The notes under the pieces are model-generated. The model did no database searches and was not told the DNA's origin. It saw nothing but the letters and a program-made list of their open reading frames with translations. Of a stretch of 64,000 bases of DNA, positions 17,620 through 25,334 are shown in pieces. The DNA is taken from NCBI GenBank assembly GCA_026708185.1, contig JAPOVK010000013.1:1-64000 (forward strand), in the 5' to 3' direction. Position numbers and translations under genes: made by a program. Numbering within the stretch: position 1 is the stretch's first letter; the number at the start of each line of letters is the position of its first letter. The stretch is from Gammaproteobacteria bacterium. Its GTDB lineage: Bacteria > Pseudomonadota > Gammaproteobacteria > Pseudomonadales > Azotimanducaceae.

Positions 17620-19281
17620 CTACGCCTGACTGCGCAGCACGCGCCCCGAACGCTCTCCCGTGTGCTCGTCGTCGCGCAGGATCACGCGCCCGTTCACCAG
17701 CGTCGCCTTGTACCCCGCCGCGCGCTGGATGAGGCGGCTCTTGCCGTGCGGGAAGTCCCGCACCACCGTCGGCTGCCGTTCTTCCACGGCCTCCGGGTCG
17801 AGGACGTTCACATCGGCCCGCTTGCCGACGGCCAGGACGCCGCGATCACGCAGATCGAGAACGCGGGCCGCGGCGCTGGTCATTCGTCGGACCGCCTCGG
17901 CCAGCGCAATCCGGCCCTCGTCGCGCACCCAGTGGCTGAGCAGGAACGACGGCCAGCCGGAGTCCATGATCTGGGAGACGTGGGCACCAGCGTCGCCAAG
18001 GCCGGGAACGACCCAGCCGCGCGACATCAGCGACTCGACCGCGTCGAAATGCATGTTGAAGAACGGCCGGTGGAACACCGCCTCGCCGTCGCTCTCGAGC
18101 ATCACCCGCAGCCAGGTCTCGGCGGGGTGCTCGCCGGCCGCCTCGGCCATCGCGAGGAGGTTGTCGTCGCTTTGGCGCGTATACACGGGCCGTGGCGCAT
18201 CGCCCATCCAGCGCAATCCTTTCGCGAAGGTCTCGCTCGCCGGATCCGCCTTGGCCGCCGCGACAAGCTCGTCCCGGAACGCCTCGTCGCGGATCGCGTC
18301 GAGGCGCCGGTCGACGTCCATCTCCCTGAGCTTGGAGAAGGCCGGGAACAGCATGTTGGTCTTCAGCGTCGACACGAATCCACCGGCCCGCGGCACCGTG
18401 ACGCCGTAGATCTGCAGGCCCTCATCGCGCAGGTCTTCGACGATCTGGTGCGGATCGGCGAAATTGAAGCTCTCGGTCTCGACGACGCTGAACAGCACCC
18501 GCGACCCCGACGCCCGCGCCTGGTTGCCGAGCAGTTCCAGGTCACGGCCGATCGCGTCCTTGGCGTACCAGGGCACGTTCTGCATCAGGCCGTTGTGGGC
18601 GCCGACCGCGCGAGCGATGGCCTCGAGTTCCGCACTCTCGGCGAACGTGCCGGGGATGGGCCGGCCGTCGGGCAGCCGATGCGCGGGCAGCCGGTTGGTC
18701 GAGAACCCGATGGCACCGTCGCGAACCGACTCCCCGGCGATGCGGGCGATCTCTGCAATCTCTGCCGGTGTGGGGTTGTTGTCGATACCACGGTGGCCCA
18801 TGACGTAGAAACGCACCGCGCCATGGCCGACCATGCCCGTGACATTGATCGCGGGTTCCAGCCGCTCGAGGGTCTCGAGGTACTCGCCGTAGGTCTGCCA
18901 ATCCCAGGGCAGCCCGTCGAGGATCGCCTCGCGCGGGATGTCCTCGACGGTCTCCATCATCTCGGCCAGGAACTGCCGGTCCGCCGGCTTGCAGGGCGCG
19001 AAGGTCACGCCGCAGTTGCCGAGGAGCGCCGTCGTGACGCCGTGCCACGAGATCGGCGTCAGGAACGGATCCCAGCCGATCTGCGCATCGAGGTGGGTGT
19101 GCAGGTCGATGAACCCGGGTGTCACGGCGAGACCGTCCGCAGCGATCTCTTCGGTGCCCTTGCCCGGCACGGTGCCGAGCGCGGTGATGGTGTCGCCGTC
19201 GATGGCGAGGTCGCCGGCGAAAGGCTCGGCGCCGGTGCCGTCGACGATCAGTCCGTCGCGGATGACGAGGTCATGGCTCAT
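17620..19281 (-). CDS. N-acyl-D-amino-acid deacylase-like amidohydrolase
   Basis: A 553-residue amidohydrolase of the D-aminoacylase group. After a short beta domain (LVIRDGLIVDGTGAEP) come the metal motif DLHTHLDAQIGWDP near residue 67, GVTTALLGNCGVTFAPC, a later GLGDAGAHVSQI, and the ending VNVLDPEAVEERQP. It probably deacylates N-acyl-D-amino acids or related amides. The ATG at 19281 has AGGGAGATCACC before it. The start overlaps the stop of the upstream AlbA_2/HATPase gene as ATGA, so the two are translationally coupled although their functions look unrelated. Confidence 0.88.
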   Translation of the reverse strand: MSHDLVIRDGLIVDGTGAEPFAGDLAIDGDTITALGTVPGKGTEEIAADGLAVTPGFIDLHTHLDAQIGWDPFLTPISWHGVTTALLGNCGVTFAPCKPADRQFLAEMMETVEDIPREAILDGLPWDWQTYGEYLETLERLEPAINVTGMVGHGAVRFYVMGHRGIDNNPTPAEIAEIARIAGESVRDGAIGFSTNRLPAHRLPDGRPIPGTFAESAELEAIARAVGAHNGLMQNVPWYAKDAIGRDLELLGNQARASGSRVLFSVVETESFNFADPHQIVEDLRDEGLQIYGVTVPRAGGFVSTLKTNMLFPAFSKLREMDVDRRLDAIRDEAFRDELVAAAKADPASETFAKGLRWMGDAPRPVYTRQSDDNLLAMAEAAGEHPAETWLRVMLESDGEAVFHRPFFNMHFDAVESLMSRGWVVPGLGDAGAHVSQIMDSGWPSFLLSHWVRDEGRIALAEAVRRMTSAAARVLDLRDRGVLAVGKRADVNVLDPEAVEERQPTVVRDFPHGKSRLIQRAAGYKATLVNGRVILRDDEHTGERSGRVLRSQA

Positions 19282-21047
19282 GGTGATCTCCCTTTGTCGA
19301 GCCGAAAGTCGAATACGCAAGATGCGCCGCGCATCTCGCGGAACCAAAGAGTGGCGTTGTTCCCCAACGAGTCGGTAAGTCGTACGGGCTCGTTCAGCTT
19401 GAAGTGCACGGGCTGCGGCATGCCGTCGTTGATGGCGACGTTGTCGGCGTAGAGATAGGTGCGGTCAAGGTGATCCAGGATGGGATTCAAGCGGCCTTCG
19501 ATACCGGTGAGGTGGCCGGTTCGGTTGGCGAGGATCTGGGATCCGCCCTGGGGTTCGGGGTCCAGTCGTACCTCCACTTCCGCGGGCGACTGTCCTGAGG
19601 GGGCGTACTCGGCGACTTGCGCTTGGTAACCAAGGGCGGCGCAGAACACCGTCATCGGCAATTGTGTATGTAGGACGAAGTCTGCGTTGCCGAAAGTGTC
19701 CGTTCGTTCGTCCCGGTAGGTGTTGTTGGGGTACAACATGAGCACGTGGACGTCCTTGATCGGCTCGCCGGCGTGCGCGTCACGAATCGAGATGCGCACC
19801 GATGCGTCATCCGTGAGCGGCGGACTCGCGGCCGGGATCGTGACCACGAGTTCGCGTTCCCCATGGAGTTCGAAACGGGGTTTGGCGCCAGCGAGTGCAA
19901 ACGTCTCATCCTCGATGACGGCAATCCCTTCGCCACGGCGCTCGATGAAGTATTGTCTGTCACCTGCGCCGGCGACGTCGCCGAGGGGACACTGCCCCAG
20001 TCTCGACGCCAGTAGTTCATTGCGCGTGAACTGGCTGGTGCGCAAGTCGGCGGGCGTCATGGAGTTGGACAACCCGCCGGGCGAGTAGAGCTCCAGACGG
20101 TCGTGGAAAACGAACAGCCGAATGTGCGAACCGGTTACGGCGTAGTCGCGATGCACGACTGCGTTGACCACGGCCTCGAATACCGCGCGCTCGCTGAATT
20201 GTGGGGTCTCGGTGCGGCCAGGCCGCTTGCGTGCGGCGAGTCGCCGGTTGCGCGCCACGAACCGAACGGCTTGGCGGATTTGCTCGTCGAGAGGCCCGGT
20301 GATGTCCTGGGCGTCGATCTGCTGGTCGCCGTCCATGTTCTCGCCGGCGTAGCAGACCGCTTGGATGTAGGCGTTCGGCAACCACTCGCGCGGATCCGCC
20401 GTGGCCAGCAGGATGCCGGCGACCGTCGCCGTTGGCGTGCCGTGCTGATCCTTGACGAACTTGAGCTTGCCCAGCGTGCTCGCCGCGGTCTCCCTGGCGC
20501 GCGAACTGGCATAGCGCTGCCACAGGTCAGGCCGGAGGGAGTTCATGCCGGTTCCGGCCACGGGACGCGTGTCGGTGGCGGCGGCGTCCGACTGTCCCCG
20601 GCTCTGTAGCAAGCGCCTGATGTCGGCCGACGCCATCTTACGTTTGGCGTCACCGCGCCGGCGCAGATATCCGCCGGGTGACCGATGGACGTCGGTACCC
20701 GAGGGGACGTCGACGACGAGCACGCCGCCAGCCAAACCGCCGGGCGCCGGTACGCGGCGCACCTCGAAATCGAGAGCGGGCTCGATACTGTCCGAGCAAA
20801 CCTCGCCGACAAAGGCGGTCAGCACGTCGAGTTCGTCGGCGTCGAGTGGTTTCGGGCTACGGTCGTCCGCTACGCCGAGGACGATACGCCCGCCGTTGGC
20901 ATTGGCGAATGCCGCGAACTCGTCGGCGAGTGCATCGCGCCGAGGCGCGACGACACGAGAGCCCTGAAACCGCACCTCCTTGAGCTCCAACTCGGTGTCC
21001 TCGCCGAGTTGGACCTGTCGCCAGAGTGCTGTCGGATTGATTGGCAT
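19278..21047 (-). CDS. AlbA_2 / HATPase_c_4 protein with a C-terminal beta-rich extension
   Basis: A 589-residue protein. Residues about 10-140 form an AlbA_2 (Schlafen-type) domain (TELELKEV, FANANGGRIVLGVAD). About 280-370 is an HATPase_c_4-type module (ERAVFEAVVNAVVHRDYAV, RLELYSPGGL). About 400-589 is an extension with a carboxypeptidase-regulatory-like beta domain (AGEPIKDVHVLMLYP, TFGNADFVL) and a final part with GRLNPILDHLDRTYLYADN. The first two domains are typical of putative RecG-like regulators; the extension is unusual. It starts 7 bases after the MaoC gene and ends in a 4-base overlap with the D-aminoacylase gene. Confidence 0.8.
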   Translation of the reverse strand: MPINPTALWRQVQLGEDTELELKEVRFQGSRVVAPRRDALADEFAAFANANGGRIVLGVADDRSPKPLDADELDVLTAFVGEVCSDSIEPALDFEVRRVPAPGGLAGGVLVVDVPSGTDVHRSPGGYLRRRGDAKRKMASADIRRLLQSRGQSDAAATDTRPVAGTGMNSLRPDLWQRYASSRARETAASTLGKLKFVKDQHGTPTATVAGILLATADPREWLPNAYIQAVCYAGENMDGDQQIDAQDITGPLDEQIRQAVRFVARNRRLAARKRPGRTETPQFSERAVFEAVVNAVVHRDYAVTGSHIRLFVFHDRLELYSPGGLSNSMTPADLRTSQFTRNELLASRLGQCPLGDVAGAGDRQYFIERRGEGIAVIEDETFALAGAKPRFELHGERELVVTIPAASPPLTDDASVRISIRDAHAGEPIKDVHVLMLYPNNTYRDERTDTFGNADFVLHTQLPMTVFCAALGYQAQVAEYAPSGQSPAEVEVRLDPEPQGGSQILANRTGHLTGIEGRLNPILDHLDRTYLYADNVAINDGMPQPVHFKLNEPVRLTDSLGNNATLWFREMRGASCVFDFRLDKGRSP

Positions 21048-21053
21048 GGCCCT

Positions 21054-21890
21054 TCAACCGAAGGTGCACCGCCCCTGGTCGATCACCACGTCGCCGTTCT
21101 GGTTGGTGGTCCGGAACAGCGCCTCGTTGCCGTCGGCCCACATCGACACCGTCAGCGTGTCGCCGGGAATCACGGGCCGCGAGAAGCGCGCGTTCATGGA
21201 CCGGAACCGCGAGGGATCGCCGTTGCAGAGGCTGTGCAGCAAGGCGCGTCCGGTGAAGCCGTAGGTGCACAGCCCGTGCAGGATAGGTTTCTCGAAGCCG
21301 CCGGCTGCCGCGAACGCCGGATCGGAATGCAGCGGGTTGCGGTCGCCGGAGAGCCGGTAGGTCAGCGCCTGGTCCTCGCGCGTCGCGTAGGTCACCTGGT
21401 GCGTCGGCTCGGCGTCGGGGTAGGCGAGCTTCGCGGACGGCCCTCGGTCGCCGCCCCAGCCGCCTTCGCCACGGCAGAACAGCATGGACCGGGTTTTCAG
21501 GAGCCGCTTGCCCGTCGCCTTGTCGAAGGACTCCGACTCCGACTCCAGCACCGCCGCTGCACCCTTGTCCCAGATCCCCGCGATGCGCCCCGTGCTCTCG
21601 ATCTCCCCGTCGGGCGGAATCTCGTCGAACAGTTCGAATCCCTGTTCGCCGTGGACCATCTTCGTGCGGTCGTAGGTTCCCGCCTTGTGCATCGGGGTGC
21701 CGCCGCCGCCGACGATGACGGCGAACGTGGGAAAAACGCGCTGGGTCACGCCGCGCGTGTTCTCCGTGGTGAACGACAACTCGTCCGTGCCGGCGCCGAT
21801 TCCGACGGCGTAGAGCAGGGCGTCCTTGGAGTTCCAGGAGCGCGCTACGGGTCCGCCGGTCTCGCCGACCGCGTCTGGGTTGATGGGCAT
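21054..21890 (-). CDS. MaoC-type enoyl-CoA hydratase
   Basis: A 278-residue protein from the ATG at 21890 with two hot-dog domains. The C-terminal one carries the hydratase-2 motif (LTYRLSGDRNPLHSDPAFA, then ILHGLCTYGFTGRALL), where Asp and His of D-x-x-x-x-H do catalysis. It adds water to a trans-2-enoyl-CoA to give the R-3-hydroxyacyl-CoA. An in-frame ATG at 22067 would overlap the divergent thiolase-like gene and is rejected. With the divergent thiolase/DUF35 pair and the acyl-CoA dehydrogenase pair it could form a side-chain oxidation route. Confidence 0.9.
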   Translation of the reverse strand: MPINPDAVGETGGPVARSWNSKDALLYAVGIGAGTDELSFTTENTRGVTQRVFPTFAVIVGGGGTPMHKAGTYDRTKMVHGEQGFELFDEIPPDGEIESTGRIAGIWDKGAAAVLESESESFDKATGKRLLKTRSMLFCRGEGGWGGDRGPSAKLAYPDAEPTHQVTYATREDQALTYRLSGDRNPLHSDPAFAAAGGFEKPILHGLCTYGFTGRALLHSLCNGDPSRFRSMNARFSRPVIPGDTLTVSMWADGNEALFRTTNQNGDVVIDQGRCTFG

Positions 21891-22014
21891 GTCGTGACTT
21901 CCTGTGGATGACTCAAAGTGGCGCCTATTGAACCACGACCCGCACCGGCGCTTTAAATGTAGAGCGCGCCCGGCTATGTTTGCGCGTTCCACCGGGGAGG
22001 TCCGAGGAAATCCC

Positions 22015-23193
22015 ATGTCACGAACCTTGAGGGGCACCACCGCCATCGCAGGCGTCGGTGAGACCACCTACTACAAGCGCGGCCAGTCGCCGGACGCCGA
22101 GTTCAAGCTGGCGCTGATGGCCATTCTCGCGGCGTGCGAGGACGCCGGCATCTCGCCCAAGGAGGTCGACGGCTTCGCGTCGTTCTCCAACGACCGCAGC
22201 GATCCGTCGCGCCTCGCCAACGCTCTCGGCTGCCACGACCTGCGCTTTTCCAACATGCAGTGGGGCGGCGGCGGCGGCGGCGGCTCGGCGGCCATCGCCC
22301 ACGCGGCGGCCGCGGTGACCACGGGCCTCGCGGAGTGCGTTGTCGTCTTCCGCGCTCTGGCCCAGGGCCAGTTCGGCCGCTTCGGCCAGGGCCCGCGCAG
22401 CAACGTCGTCTCTGGCGGCGGCGCGTTCACGATCCCCTACGGCCTGATGTCGCCGGCACAGAGCTTCGCCATGAAGGTCATGCGCTTCATGCATGAACAC
22501 GGCGTCGGGCGCTCGGCATTGCGGGCGATCTCGCTCGCGTCCTACCACCACGCGCAGAACAACCCGCGCGCGGTGATGCACGGGCGTCCACTCGACGAGG
22601 AGAAGTACGACGGCTCGCGATGGATCGTCGAGCCGTTCCGGCTTTTCGATTGCTGTCTCGAGAACGACGGCGCGGCGGCGATGGTCGTCGTTCCCGCTGA
22701 GCGCGCCAAGGACTTCCCGCACCCGCCGGCGTACGTCCTGAGCGCCGTGACGGGCTCGCACTATCGGGCCGGCGCATCCGTACACAATACGCCGGACTAC
22801 GCGACCTCGAACTTCAAGACCTGCGTGCCGCGCCTCTACGACATGGCGGGCTGCAAGCCGGGGGACGTAGACGTCCTGCAGTGTTACGAGAACTTCACCG
22901 GCGGCGTGCTGATGAGCATGGTCGAACACGGCTTCGTCGAACCCGAGGAGTGCAACGAGTTCCTCACCAAGGAGAACCTGATCGCGCCGAGCGGCAAGCT
23001 GCCCACCAACACCAGCGGCGGCAACCTGGCGGAGTGCTACATGCACGGTCTCGAACTCAACATCGAGGCGGTGCGCCAGATCCGCGGCACGTCGCCCAAC
23101 CAGGTCGACGGGGTGGATGTTTCGCTGGTGGTCTCCGGCCCCATGGTGACGCCCGTCAGCTCGTCCATCTTCGGCTCGGAGGCAACCCTATGA
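22015..23193 (+). CDS. Thiolase-like / lipid-transfer-type protein
   Basis: A 392-residue thiolase-fold protein from the ATG at 22015, which follows GAGGAAAT. It lacks the classic N-terminal nucleophile pattern but has the non-decarboxylating SCP-X/Ltp-like features: a glycine run (WGGGGGGGSAAIAHAA), CVPRLYDMAG, DVLQCYENFTGG and the ending NTSGGNLAECYMHG. In steroid-degrading bacteria such proteins act with a DUF35 partner as retro-aldolases. The DUF35 gene follows with an ATGA overlap, which supports a complex. The long in-frame extension upstream to 21904 is unlikely to be translated. Confidence 0.88.
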   Translation: MSRTLRGTTAIAGVGETTYYKRGQSPDAEFKLALMAILAACEDAGISPKEVDGFASFSNDRSDPSRLANALGCHDLRFSNMQWGGGGGGGSAAIAHAAAAVTTGLAECVVVFRALAQGQFGRFGQGPRSNVVSGGGAFTIPYGLMSPAQSFAMKVMRFMHEHGVGRSALRAISLASYHHAQNNPRAVMHGRPLDEEKYDGSRWIVEPFRLFDCCLENDGAAAMVVVPAERAKDFPHPPAYVLSAVTGSHYRAGASVHNTPDYATSNFKTCVPRLYDMAGCKPGDVDVLQCYENFTGGVLMSMVEHGFVEPEECNEFLTKENLIAPSGKLPTNTSGGNLAECYMHGLELNIEAVRQIRGTSPNQVDGVDVSLVVSGPMVTPVSSSIFGSEATL

Positions 23194-23630
23194 GCGATGC
23201 GTATCTGAACCCGGGACTGCCCAAGCCCGCGCCAGCGCCGGACGGCCTCGACGCGCCGTACTGGGAGGCGGTTGCCGAGGAACGTCTTGTCCTGCAGCAC
23301 TGCCGCGACTGCGGCGCATGGCAGTGGGGTCCCGAGTGGATCTGCCACAGGTGCCACAGCCAGAACCTCGCGTTCGACGACGTGCCGCTCATCGGGCGCA
23401 TCTACAGCTACGAGCGCGTCTGGCACCCGGTGCATCCCGCGCTCAACGAGCAAGGCCCGTACATCATCGTCCTGGTGGAGTTCCCCGACCACGACGGTGC
23501 CCGCATGGTCGGCAACCTGCTCGGCGACCCGCGCCAGGACGTCGAGATCGGTGCCCGGGTCCAGGCCGTCTTCGAGCACCACCAGGACGACGATCCGGCG
23601 CACACGCTGGTGCATTGGGAAGTGGTCTAG
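23190..23630 (+). CDS. DUF35 / OB-fold protein with zinc ribbon
   Basis: A 146-residue protein starting inside the stop of the thiolase-like gene (ATGA). The N-terminal part has a rubredoxin-like zinc ribbon (CRDCGAWQWGPEWICHRC) and the rest is an OB fold (GRIYSYERVWHP, GPYIIVLVEFPD). DUF35 proteins bind acyl-CoA and join thiolase-like partners; in ChsH2-Ltp2 the pair cleaves side chains of steroid CoA thioesters. The overlap and order strongly suggest that it and the upstream protein form one complex. Confidence 0.9.
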   Translation: MSDAYLNPGLPKPAPAPDGLDAPYWEAVAEERLVLQHCRDCGAWQWGPEWICHRCHSQNLAFDDVPLIGRIYSYERVWHPVHPALNEQGPYIIVLVEFPDHDGARMVGNLLGDPRQDVEIGARVQAVFEHHQDDDPAHTLVHWEVV

Positions 23631-23638
23631 CCGGTACA

Positions 23639-25054
23639 GTGCCCGGCAAGCCTGCGAAGACCGACTCATCGGTCGCCCGCCGCGTCCAGGCCAATCGCCG
23701 GCTGGTCAGGGACGGGGCGGCCACCGAAGATGTCGACCGGGCGAAGGCGCGGCTCGACGGCGTGCTTGCCGCCTATCCCGGGCTCGCGGCCGGAAGCTGC
23801 TTCGACGCCGACGGGGACGGATTCACGGTCACCTGCGTCTACGGACCCGGCGACCTCGGACGCGCGGCCGCGTTGGCGGTCGACTTCATCGCCGCCCGCG
23901 TAGGCGCATCGAGCGAGTCCGGCCCCGACGCGACGCGGGTACGCTGCTCGCCCACCGAGTTCGTGCGCTTCCAGCACTACCTGTACTACGGCTCCGAACT
24001 GCAGGTGGCCGCTCGACCGGTTGCGCGCCTGTCCCGCACGCCGCTGCCGACACTTCTCGGCGGCGCCCTGGGCACGTTCACGTGCGACTACGACCGGGCG
24101 CGCGTCGAGGAAGGCGACGTCCCGCAACTGCCTGCCTGGGCCAACGTGCTGCGGGTGATCGACCCCGAGGGGACGGACCAGCAGGACATCGTCCGCCGCG
24201 CCGTGGTCGCCAAGCGCATCGCCCGGATCGCGGTCCAGCGTCTGGAACGTCGCGGGCAACTCGTCGTGGAGGCGCGCGCGGTCCCGGGCCGGCGCGGCAA
24301 GGCGAGGACCGTCCTGCTGACCGACCAGGGCGCAGCGGCCCGAGCACGCGCCGAGGCGCTCGTGGAGACGTTGCAGCACGATTGGCGCCAACGCTTCGGC
24401 GACGGCGCCATCGACCGCCTGCGGGACGCCCTTGCGGGCGTCGTCGACCGGCTCCCCATCGAGTTGCCTCACCACGTCACCGGCTACGGCGAGGGCGACC
24501 CGAGCGTCACCGGCGGCGATTACCACGCCGAGCAGCCGGGACCGCCGAGGATTCCGGCACACGGCCAGGAATGGCCCGTCGTCCTGCGTGAGCCCGGCAG
24601 CGACGCCCGTGCCTTGCCGCTGCCGGCGTTGCTGTCCCAGGTGCTCGCGGCATTCGCGATCGACTACGACCGCGAACGCTTGGGCGGCCTGAACCGGACG
24701 TCAAACTTCCTGCGCTTCGTCGGGGACGACGGTATGGCCCTCGAGCAGGCGCAGACGCTGGGCCGCGTGTCGGGCAACGGCAAGACGTTGCACGAACGCC
24801 ACCTCGACGTCGTCGTCGAACCGGGCCGGCCACGCGACATGACGAGGCGGGTCTATCCCACGCCGAAGAGCCGGCGCGCCAGGGACGCCTATCCGCACCT
24901 GGTGACGGAGATCGAAGAGGGGTGGGCCGGCACGTACGGCGAGGGTGTTGCAGCGCTCCGCGCGGTGCTCGAGACGATGAGCAACCAGTTCGACGCCGAC
25001 CTGCCGGACTACCCCGACACGAACGGGTGGATCCACCGGCTCTGGCACGACTGA
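23639..25054 (+). CDS. Transcription regulator-like protein with two winged-helix units
   Basis: A 471-residue protein. The start is probably the GTG at 23639, since the frame before it runs through the DUF35 gene. Two similar blocks are seen, about residues 135-275 and 315-470: each begins LP-x-LL-x-x-x-L-x-x-F-x-x-DYDR, continues with helices and a wing (GKARTVLLTDQGAAA; KTLHERHLDVVVEPG), and ends in a helix with ALRAVLE or RLRDALAGV. This looks like a tandem MarR-like winged helix in one chain, which would dimerise intramolecularly. It lies 8 bases after the DUF35 gene and may regulate that group. No close family was recognised. Confidence 0.7.
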   Translation: MPGKPAKTDSSVARRVQANRRLVRDGAATEDVDRAKARLDGVLAAYPGLAAGSCFDADGDGFTVTCVYGPGDLGRAAALAVDFIAARVGASSESGPDATRVRCSPTEFVRFQHYLYYGSELQVAARPVARLSRTPLPTLLGGALGTFTCDYDRARVEEGDVPQLPAWANVLRVIDPEGTDQQDIVRRAVVAKRIARIAVQRLERRGQLVVEARAVPGRRGKARTVLLTDQGAAARARAEALVETLQHDWRQRFGDGAIDRLRDALAGVVDRLPIELPHHVTGYGEGDPSVTGGDYHAEQPGPPRIPAHGQEWPVVLREPGSDARALPLPALLSQVLAAFAIDYDRERLGGLNRTSNFLRFVGDDGMALEQAQTLGRVSGNGKTLHERHLDVVVEPGRPRDMTRRVYPTPKSRRARDAYPHLVTEIEEGWAGTYGEGVAALRAVLETMSNQFDADLPDYPDTNGWIHRLWHD

Positions 25055-25058
25055 ACGG
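25036..25058 (+). repeat. 23-bp direct repeat, copy 1
   Basis: CCGGCTCTGGCACGACTGAACGG spans the stop of the winged-helix gene. The identical string recurs at 25347-25369, inside the start of the large secreted protein, 311 bases away. Confidence 0.8.
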
Positions 25059-25334
25059 ACTGATCGTACGGCGCGCGTCGGCGGCTAGGTAAGGACGTCG
25101 TCATACCTGGGCGAACTGCCTTGAGGCCGTTGATAGTGGCATCGTTCGCACAGCCCCTCTAGACGTGCACCGGCTTCCTGTCGTGCACCGGCTTCCGTGT
25201 TCCTTGAACTGGGTCATCCGGAGGACCTAATCTGTGACCATGATTCGGGTCGACATGGCAGACGGCAAGGAGCGTTTCCCCGGGTACCTGACGAGCGCTG
25301 AACGCGGCGAGGTCGGTGCGCTCCCGCGCCCGCC

